Source: Plasmodium brasilianum
Taxonomy: Eukaryota > Apicomplexa > Aconoidasida > Haemosporida > Plasmodiidae
Assembly: GCF_023973825.1 (NCBI RefSeq)
Contig: NC_090125.1
Location: forward strand, 3,259,412 to 3,323,411
Direction: 5' to 3'
Length of the DNA stretch: 64,000 nt
How positions within the stretch are numbered: the first letter of the stretch is position 1; every line of letters starts with the position of its first letter. Under the pieces are notes generated by a model. It saw only the letters and a program-made list of their open reading frames with translations, made no database searches and was not told where the DNA came from. Both the position numbers and the translations under genes were made by a program. This document shows positions 24,853-33,810 of this stretch, piece by piece.

Positions 24853-27464
24853 TTACAGCCAGTCGTCGAAATTAACGTTAGGGTTTTTTACTTTCTCTGA
24901 TTCTAGTTTATATTCTTCTGTATTTTCCTTATTTTCCTTATAAAGCAAAAAAAATAAAGAGGAACTATCATATCGCGTGTTTAAGTAAAGTGCGCATGGG
25001 CACGTATATATATATATATATATACGTTTATATATGTGTTATGCGGGCGTATATTCGTACGAACATGTAGTACTACGTTTTTGTTTTTTTTTTTCTTGTT
25101 TGTTTATGTCTCACATTATCTTTGTTATTATCCTTGTATATGTGCATCCTAATTCTTCTCTTAATTTTTTGAATTTTGTTAAAATGTATATTTTCTCTGT
25201 AGTCTTCATACATCGCATTTTTTTGGTGCTTCAGGTGAATTTAAGGAGTTAATCATGTAGTGACGTGTGCATACGTGTGTACACATATATACATTTACAC
25301 TTTTACACGCGTGTACATATACATACATTCTTAGGTGAACATAATTATGATGCATTATTTTCCTACCTGATTTTTATTTTTGTACATTTCAAAAATAGAA
25401 AATCTGTTCAGAGAGTCGAGGTCGCCTGTCCATAATTCAAATATATTCTTAAGGGAAAAAAAAACAGAAAAAAAAAAAATGTTATAAATATACTCACGTG
25501 CACAAACACAATTAATTGGAAAATTAGAAACTCTGATAGCTTAATGCTTTATATATACACACATTTTTAAATCTATATTTTTATGTATTGTGATACTTTG
25601 TTCATAATTTTGTTATTACATTGTAAATAATATAATTCTGATATGCATTAAAGAGAAATTTCTGAATTTGCTTAATTTCCTCTTGTTTATTAACATAGGG
25701 AAGAATACAATTTTCAAAGTATTTTAGCTCTCCTTCATTGTACACTGAAAAGGAAAAGGGAAAAGTAATCACATTGAAATAAAATAAAATATATACATAA
25801 ATATTTTTTTATGACTGATGCAGATGTGTAAGTATAACAATCCAAGTTACGCTTCGCTACATTTTGTTAAATTTTGTCATATTTCGATTATTTTGTTATA
25901 TTTTCCAATATTTTGATATATTTCGTTGTGTTTTGTTATATTTTGCTGCATTTTATTATATTTTTATTTAACTATTATTAAGGGGGAAATAAAAGAGAGG
26001 AATTTTTTGTCTTGCCAACTTAAACAATTCCTTTTTCTTGTTATTGTCAAGTTTTATTTCCCTAACAATGTTCTCCATGTCTTTCAGTTCTTCCTTTGAA
26101 ACAAAAAGGCAGGATTAAGGGGTAAAATAAATCGAAGTAAAATGAAATGATGTACCATAAATTCAGATAAAATATATTGAAGTAAAATTAAATGATGTAC
26201 CATAAATTCAGGTAAAATATAACGAAATAAAATAAAATGTTGTATCATAAATTCAGATAAAATATATTGAAGTAAAATGAAATGATGTATCATAGATTCA
26301 GGTAAAATATATTGGAGTAAAATGAAATGATGTATCATAGATTCAGGTAAAATATATTGGAGTAAAATAAAATGATGTATCATAGATTCAGGTAAAATAT
26401 ATTGGAGTAAAATAAAATGAAGAAAAATAAATTGAAGTATCTTAAAATGGAATAGCATAAATTAAAGTAAAAAATATAGAAAAAAGGATGTGAGTAAAAA
26501 GGCTGAAAAAATCTAATAAAGAAAAACGTAAACATGCATAAATGTAAGTATTATGTTCTTCCTTTCTGTCCTTTTAATAATTTACTGAGCTCGTTGCATA
26601 AACTTGGGACAAGTATTTATAGTTGACGAAGTTGGAATAAGAAAAATGTTGGGAAAAGTTCAATGCATCGTACATTATTCTTCTTTTCAGTTTAAGTCTT
26701 TCTTCGTTAGTCATGCTAGAATAATTCTTTTCATAATTTTTATTTATGTTCTTAACCCCTAAATACATCCTTGTCTTTTCCGTTTCAGCAATATAAAAAT
26801 GGTATTATAATGTGTATAAATGGTATTATAACGTGTATAAATGGTATTATAACGTGTATAAATGGTATTACAACGTGTATAAATGGTATTATAATGTGTA
26901 TAAATGGTATTACAACGTGTATAAATGGTATTATAATGTGTATAAATGGTATTATAATGTGTATAAATGGTATTACAATGTATATAAATGGTATTACAAC
27001 GTGTATAAATGGTATTATAACGTGTATAAATGGTATTACAACGTGTATAAATGGTATTATAATGTGTATAAATGGTATTATAATGTGTATAAATGGTATT
27101 ACAATGTATATAAATGGTATCACAACGTGTATAAATGTTATTCTAACAACTATCGTTCTGTTAAGGTTAAACTTGGCTATTCTGCAAATAAAAGAAAATG
27201 TGGACAAACAATTAAACGTAATTACTCACATATGCCCGTAAATATTTGCTTATGTAGTATATATATTACATATGTATGTATATATATGGGTGTATAAATT
27301 TACATGTATATATATTTTTACGTGTATACATTTATGAGTATATATTTACGTGTATACATATTCACCTCACAAATATAAGTATTACGTGTTAACTTTTCAC
27401 AAATTGTCTTAATTTAAGTTTTTTTTTTTTTAACGAGTTTACTTACAAATTTGCTGAGTAACAT
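24853..27464 (-). CDS. Conserved-looking six-exon protein of unknown function (199 residues)
   Basis: Reconstructed exons: 27464-27447, 26774-26604, 26093-25973, 25744-25620, 25447-25367 and 24936-24853. All junctions agree in phase and sum to 600 bases with stop. The first exon codes only MLLSKF and ends at a textbook GTAAGT. The protein is Lys/Asn/Tyr-rich, mostly helical-looking, with MTNEERLKLKRRIMYDALNF early, FELWTGDLDSLNRFS late and the end NVNFDDWL. No signal peptide or membrane segment is clear. The short MLLSKFTRMYL start could be a mitochondrial presequence (inference). The third exon's GTTAAATA donor is the least certain junction. The gene sits between CTU2 and the MFS transporter. 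I do not recognise the family. Confidence 0.7.
26116..26410. repeat. 45-bp minisatellite in intron 2 of the 199-residue gene
   Basis: The marker ATTCAG recurs at 26161, 26206, 26251, 26296, 26341 and 26386, exactly every 45 bases; the unit is built from AAATGATGTAYCATARATTC plus a GTAAAATATATTGRAGTAAA half. Six copies lie wholly inside the intron between exons 2 and 3. The period is divisible by three, which gives a spurious open frame on the minus strand. Confidence 0.9.
26805..27140. repeat. 21-bp minisatellite in intron 1 of the 199-residue gene
   Basis: About sixteen copies of a 21-base unit, AAATGGTATTATAACGTGTAT with C/T changes, fill most of the first intron. As 21 is a multiple of three and the unit lacks stops, three long frames (two plus, one minus) are open across it. 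I treat them as artefacts, not genes. Confidence 0.92.
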
Positions 27465-28239
27465 TTGTTGTCCCCTTATAAAAAAAAAAAAAAATTAAAA
27501 TAAAGTATAAAGAGTTTTTATCTCTTTTTGATTTGTTATGTTAAACAGAGAACCAGGCGTTACCTAATAGTGCAGTATGCTAATATGTGCAAAGGGAAAT
27601 GTTAAAAAAAAAAATATAGAAAATCGTTAAAAGCATGTACATTTGCTGTGGTGATGGTAAAGATAAAAAATGGGGGGAAAAAAAATATTTACATATATTT
27701 ACGTATTATGTACATTTGTACATGTATATGTAAATATTACACAGAGAATATACTACGAAATTGAACGAATTGGCTGCTACCGTTAATATATGCGCTTATA
27801 CATATTAATAATGTTATAGTTGGAAAGTTGTATTAATTAAAAAAAAAAATTGCAAAATAAATATTGGCTAAAATTATATGGACCATAACAGAGTTGAACC
27901 AAGTGAAATATAAATAAATTAAACAGAATAACAAAGAAGATGATAACTGCATAAACGAAATAATGTAATTACAAAACGGGGTAATAACCCTTTGCAAGCT
28001 AATATGGGCATTTTGAAAAATAAATTCAAAATGCGTGTTAGTGGGCATGAGTCGTGTGAAAGTTTAATGTGTAAGTTGGGGTGCACGTACATAAAAGAGA
28101 TAACGCTTATTAAAAGGGTAACAAATAATAAACAAATAAAAAAAAATAATAATAAAATAAAGTAATAAAATAAAGTAATAAAATAAAGTAACATATACAT
28201 ATGCGCACGCATATATACTAGAGTTCGCAAAATGGCGCC
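27465..28239. other. Spacer between the 199-residue gene and the MFS gene
   Basis: Contains the probable promoter of the 199-residue gene and the 3' UTR of the MFS gene (both minus). It has A runs at 27480-27494 and 27609-27619 and short AATAAAATAAAGT repeats near 28150-28190. No gene seen. Confidence 0.7.
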
Positions 28240-30394
28240 TTAATTAGACAAAGACGTTTTCATCTTGTTATGAAACTTAAATGAGAGAAAAACAAAAAAA
28301 ATTGATATAATAGATACACATGACGAAATAAAAAATGGAAACAGTTGATTTTCTATATAATAATAGCTATATATAATAGGTGAAATTGTCAAAGATAAAT
28401 ATCTAAAAAAGGATACTATACTTTGTGAAAACAGTTGATCATTCTTAACAAAAAATAAGGAAATTATTGTTGGTATTATTGGCTCAATATACGCATAAGA
28501 GCATGAATGAATAAAACAAATGCTGATATATTGAAAAATTAAATTGTAATATTTTATGCTATGGTATGTTAATAATATTCCTGTACTTTGTATAAGCAAT
28601 CCTATTATTGCCGTGCCTGAAGGATAAGTGTATTTACAAAATGGGAAATTGTATAATGACACATTTTTTAAAAATATAAATATGGAATAAATGCGTAAAC
28701 ACATATATGCAAAAATACATAAAATAAAAACAAATCAACATATTTATCGAAAAATTGTTAATAGCATTTCAAAACTTAAAAAAGCGGAAAAGTTGTATGT
28801 TCAGGCATTTTCGAAAAGGCGTCATATATATGTATTAATATATATATATATGTATTAATATATATATTTATATATATATATATATATATATTGCATACGC
28901 TAGTACATTCAAGCACACTCACATGCATGCATGAATAAATCTTTACATACCATCATAACCAAAATATTTCAAAATATACGAGAAGGAAAAGTACTGATAA
29001 AAGATCATTATGATTCCACTCAGAGATACAAAAACGCTAATTTGTATTTGCTTATTATCTGTTAAATGGAGAAAAAAAAAAAAAAAAAAATATATCTTCC
29101 ATGCTTCTTCGCATATCTTAAATTTGCACCATTTGCGGTACTTGTATGAATACCTAAATACATACACATATATATATATATATATATAGGCACAAGTACG
29201 TGGGAATGCAAATATGTATGGTCTACCCGATGAGACGTTGTCGTTGTAGAACACAAAAAAAATGTTGCTCATTAAATTTGACGAGAAAGCTGAGGTAAAT
29301 CTAAATAAACAAATTGAAAGCAAACATTTGAATTTATATGTACGGGTAGCATTAACAAGTGCATGTAACTTTTCTTTTACATATAATGTAATTCTTGAAA
29401 TATAAAAATGATCGTTTTTTCTTAAAAATTGTTGATATGATATATCTGAAAATTCTTCATTATAATAATTAAAAAAATTTTCCTTGTAACCCGCTTCCGA
29501 CGAACTCCTTTTGTTGTTTAACCGGTAGCTATTAATACTGCTTTCCCCTTTTTTAAAACCATCTGTGATGGGTTTATTATATAAATTTTTACTTCTATCA
29601 TTGCGATCATTTGTATTGCCATAGCTATCACCCTTCCTCAGTTCTGACCATGCAAAATTGTTCTTGGCTTGCTTATTCCTACTCGTAAGAACATTTTCTG
29701 AACATTTATCGACATTTAAGTTATACTGTGCTTCTTCACCCTCTAAGCGATTTACCCGAAGAATACTCCTTTGAATATTGTTTTGATTTTGTGTTAGTAA
29801 CTCACTTGATATGGTAAGAATAATAATAAGAGATACAATTAATCCTAATGTGTTAAAATTTAGAATAACTTGAAAATTACATATAGTTAAAAAAAAAGAA
29901 GATAATAATGGACCAAATATAATACCAATAGCATTAAAAATATTTATATATGTATAATATATACATACATTAGTATCTACTAAATCGTTTATTATAGCAT
30001 TAACAACTACAATAAATACTGAACTACCTCCACAAATAATTCTATTAATTACTAATAATGTAAAATTTAATTTAATATAAAATAAATACATTCCTATTAA
30101 GTTAAATATGATTAGAAATACCAAAATATGCTTCTTATTTATTGATGAGAAAAAACCTATTATTAAACACATAACACATTGAGACAACGAATAAAAACTT
30201 AGTAATATCCCTAATTCTTTTACTTCTATATCATAGTAATTTAATATATAAAATGGTAACAGTGGTTGTAAAAACGATTCAAATAATGTTTTTATAAAAA
30301 CAGACAGTAAGATTTTAAACAACGTATTTTTCTTAATTTTTTCGTATTCTTCATTATCATAAAACAGATTCTCCTCATCCTTTTGCAGTTTCAT
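28240..30394 (-). CDS. Major facilitator superfamily transporter
   Basis: Three exons: 30394-29227, 29058-28951 and 28616-28240, in phase, giving 550 residues. The N-terminal half has about six hydrophobic segments starting near residue 25 (TLFKILLSVFIKTLFESFLQ), with GFFSSINKKHIL between helices 2 and 3 in the place of the MFS loop motif. A charged, Asn/Ser-rich central loop (roughly residues 190-320) separates it from about six C-terminal helices. The last junction is supported by a TATCCTTCAG acceptor that restores FGYDGTAIIGLLI. A 12-helix plan is typical of MFS; substrate cannot be predicted. By gene order it matches an uncharacterised MFS gene in P. falciparum. No signal peptide, so a plasma- or organelle-membrane location is open. 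Confidence 0.85.
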
Positions 30395-30531
30395 TCTATA
30401 TATTTTTTTTTTCTCATTTAGTTATATGCTTTTTTTTAAAAAAAAAAAAAAAAAAAAACTGCACATATGTACTATGTATATACATAAACTTACATATATA
30501 CATATATACACATGTATATACACATATATAT

Positions 30532-30580
<49 letters not shown>

Positions 30581-31965
30581 CCCGTACACAAGCATGCAAT
30601 TATGCAATTAAATCAATAGGCCAATAATTCTATACTAATTTTCATATATATATGCATCTAAATTTACATGCACATATAAATATATATACGATTACACATG
30701 TACGCATGTAAAAATTTATGCAAGTACCCATGTACATATATAGCTATAAGCCAACTTCTTCCCAGTAATGCAATTTTGTCGGTTACTCATAGAGCTGTGT
30801 ATCGCTCAAAAAAAAGTTAAGCTTACTTTGTTACGATATTTTTTTACAAGGATGCAATGTATTTATATATATATATATATATATACTTATTTGTGTGTAT
30901 GCATATATATGTAATTCTACGTATATAAGCACACCTATGTGCTGTATGCCTAGGTCGGTGTACTCCTACCTATGTTTTCATACCCAATGTAAAATTATAT
31001 CGGTGTATTCATACCGTCCATTCACATCTATAACTCATATCATATATTCAAATGCAACACTCTTATCTCCCAGTCAATCACATATTTATGGATGCAACAG
31101 TATCGGCGCATACACATACATGTATTTAAACAAGCTCCTTTCCTAGGACTCACTAGCACAAAATGTCTCAGAGCAAACTAATCAGATTCTTGATTTATTT
31201 TTCAAAAAATAAAAATGAGCAAAATTATAATTTGCAAAAAAAAAATTTTTTAATTTTTTCAAAAAAAAATATTATCAATTTTAAATTTAAAATTATTTTT
31301 AAAAAATATTTTTTCAAAAAAATTAAAAATAGAATGTAACAATATTTTTAAACTTATACCTCAAACATTTATTTCACAAGAAATAAAAGAAACACTTATA
31401 AATCTCTAAAATAATTTCAATAAAAACACAAAACATCCAACTTAATTATTCAAATAAAAAGTTTATGAATAAAAGAAACAAATAATTTACTTATAACATT
31501 AAGAAAATTATGAAAAAAAGATAAACTTCTACATGTTTATATCTTTTTAAGCATTATTATAAGTATTTAGGTATATATGTATATACCTTTTTTGAGTATA
31601 CTTAAGTATATAAAAATTTATATGTATATGCACATAAAAATAAAGTTACATAAAAATGTATGCTTATATATATTTATATATGCATATAAAAATATAATTG
31701 CATAAAGATATATATAAATAGATATGAATTTAGATTAAAATTTATTTAAATAGAAATATTACATAAAAATATATGTGTATAAATATATACATGTATATGT
31801 ATATATTATGAAGCTTCATAGGCGCAGTAACATACATAATACATATATAAATATATATTTGCGAGTAAAAATATTATACATGTACGTTAAGTAGGTAGAT
31901 GTGCTAAAATTTTAGCAAAAAATTCCAAGCCACTGTGAAGTACCGCATGGTATGACAGAACAGAG

Positions 31966-31968
<3 letters not shown>

Positions 31969-32022
<54 letters not shown>
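31969..32022. repeat. 54-base poly-A run
   Basis: An uninterrupted run of 54 A on the plus strand, the longest homopolymer in the window. It is intergenic. Such tracts are common in Plasmodium spacers and may exclude nucleosomes; the exact length in an assembly is unreliable. Confidence 0.9.
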
Positions 32023-32025
<3 letters not shown>

Positions 32026-32514
32026 TAAAACTAAAACTAAAACTAAAATAAATTTAAATATATTTAATTGTAAAAAAAAAAAAAAATACATTTTAAAAAA
32101 AGATACACCCAAATAAGAAAGAATAATCAAGTTAAAAGAAACGTAAAAAAAACAAAAAAAAAACACAAATTTTTATTAATAAAGTCCAGAAATAGTTGCA
32201 TTAGTAGTCTCAAGATAATTCACGTGTACATTTTAAGAACATACAAAAGCAGAATAATACGTTTCTTTTAATACTTGATTCAAACGGGGTAAAGTGATGA
32301 GTGTCCTTATTATTAATCGTATATATATATGCATATGTATATGCTACATACATGCATGCATACATACTTATATGCATGCTTAAATACATGTATACGTAAA
32401 TACGTAACATTTATAAATACATAACATATATTCATATGTATATTCATACATACATTCATACATGCATTCATACATACATCATTACATACACAGTACATGT
32501 GTACGTAGAAACAC

Positions 32515-33014
32515 AATTTATGCCTATACAAAACAAATAATAGAAATAATACTGGTACTACGTGAAAAATACATGTATTAAAAAAAAAAAGCCCTGTATC
32601 TTCAAGAGAATGTGCAAGAGATATATTTTGCTGATGATACTTTTTTCTTTTTGATGTATTAAAAAGAAATTGAAATACATATTTTTTTTTTTTTTTTTTT
32701 CATTTTTATACCTCACTTTTGCGACGTTTTTAAGTATTTTTTCCCCAATTTTTGAGCCTTTTTTGTCCCATTCTTAAGTATTGTTTGCCTTATTTTTAAG
32801 TAATTTTTGCCCCATTTTTAAGTGATTTTTACCCCATTTTAAATTAATTTTTACCCCATTTTTAAGTGATTTTTACTTCATTTTTAAGTGATTTTTACCC
32901 CCAATAGATTTCCATTTATTGATTTTTTCTAAATAGGTGTGTAACTGTTGCCCCGTTTTAGTAATATTCTGCTTAATGTTTTCGTCTGTATGATTTTTAA
33001 GAATCGTATGGCAC
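32515..33014 (-). CDS. Possible exons of a small tail-anchored, SNARE-like protein
   Basis: Two minus-strand blocks read like exons. Block one, 33014-32877, encodes an amphipathic stretch including DENIKQNITKTGQQLHTYLE and follows ATTCGATAG. Block two, 32646-32515, encodes NISLAHSLEDTG and then a hydrophobic segment (FHVVPVLFLLFVLY) followed by RHK, like the membrane anchor of a tail-anchored SNARE. The donor ATGAA/GTAAAA and the acceptor CAAAAAG join them in phase. A further upstream block (about 33170-33105) could precede them. Against it: no start codon placed, no stop soon after the membrane segment, and the donor lies in a repeat. Family is a guess. Confidence 0.28.
32715..32905. repeat. 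Degenerate TTTTAAGTGATTTTTACCCC repeat
   Basis: Seven or so diverged copies of a unit of about 24 bases (CCCCATTTTTAAGTGATTTTTA). On the minus strand every copy contains GGGGTAAAAAT, which resembles a Plasmodium 5' splice site, and the array directly follows the putative exon ending near 32877-32899. Confidence 0.75.
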
Positions 33015-33305
33015 CTATCGAATATTTTCCGTTGTTTATATTTATACATATACACAGATGTGTATTAATGCACACGTAAATACACATACAAATAATACTC
33101 GTCGCACTGTAGTGAACTTGTAATAACATCCGAGTACTCCTGTGCAGGTAATATACTCACATAGTATCGTGTCTACATCTGCATTCATTTGCGAACGCAT
33201 AACAACACCGTAATATACAAACATAGGAACATTTCTATTATAGCAAAAAGAAAAGGGGGAAATTATAGTTTAAGTTAGCAAACAAAGAGCCGATATACAT
33301 ATATA

Positions 33306-33710
33306 GCGTGGGTATATATATTTGCTTGAGTACATATACAGCGTGGGTATATATATTTGCTTGAGTACATATACAGTGTGGGTATATATATTTGCTTGAG
33401 TACATATACAGCGTGGGTATATATATTTGCTTAAGTACATATACAGCGTGGGTATATATATTTGCTTGAGTACATATACAGCGTGGGTATATATATTTGC
33501 TTGAGTACATATACAGTGTGGGTATATATATTTGCTTGAGTACATATACAGCGTGGGTATATATATTTGCTTAAGTACATATACAGCGTGGGTATATATA
33601 TTTGCTTGAGTACATATACAGCGTGGGTATATATATTTGCTTGAGTACATATACAGCGTGGGTATATATATTTGCTTGAGTACATATACAGCGTGGGTAT
33701 ATATATAGCT
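33306..33710. repeat. 35-bp minisatellite upstream of AP-3 mu
   Basis: Twelve units start every 35 bases from 33306 to 33691; the unit begins GCGTGGGTATATATATTTGC and ends TTGAGTACATATACA. Variant bases (GTG for GCG at 33376 and 33516; TTAAG for TTGAG at 33431 and 33571) recur 140 bases apart, showing a four-unit higher-order repeat. The array ends about 100 bases before the AP-3 mu start. Since 35 is not a multiple of three, all minus frames read the same peptides in turn. Confidence 0.93.
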
Positions 33711-33810
33711 TGAGTTTATACACAACTTGAGTACTCCTATAACGCAAGCGCGCGAACATAAATATACACAAAACACGGGGATACTAGAGAATAAAGGGAA
33801 CATACTCAGA

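Larger units (their letters stand above)
30395..33810. other. Divergent spacer between MFS and AP-3 mu genes
   Basis: Holds the promoters of the minus-strand MFS gene and the plus-strand AP-3 mu gene. It has (TA)n at 30535-30575, a very AT-rich patch with self-complementary A/T runs at 31200-31340, a 54-base A run, a degenerate T-rich repeat at 32.7-32.9 kb, a possible small minus-strand gene at 32.5-33.0 kb and the 35-bp minisatellite at 33.3-33.7 kb. Confidence 0.65.

Noticed and set aside
26771..27297. Long open frames of YKWYYNV or ITTCING repeats on plus and IPFIHVV on minus
   Set aside because: All are readings of a 21-bp array without stops that lies inside an intron; period divisible by three keeps every frame open.
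30414..30611. Tyr/Ile repeat frames on both strands
   Set aside because: Translation of (TA)n and CATATATA microsatellite.
33727..33810. Upstream in-frame ATG for AP-3 mu (28 extra residues)
   Set aside because: The extension is basic/random and the mu family starts directly with the longin strand at MDVFCIY.
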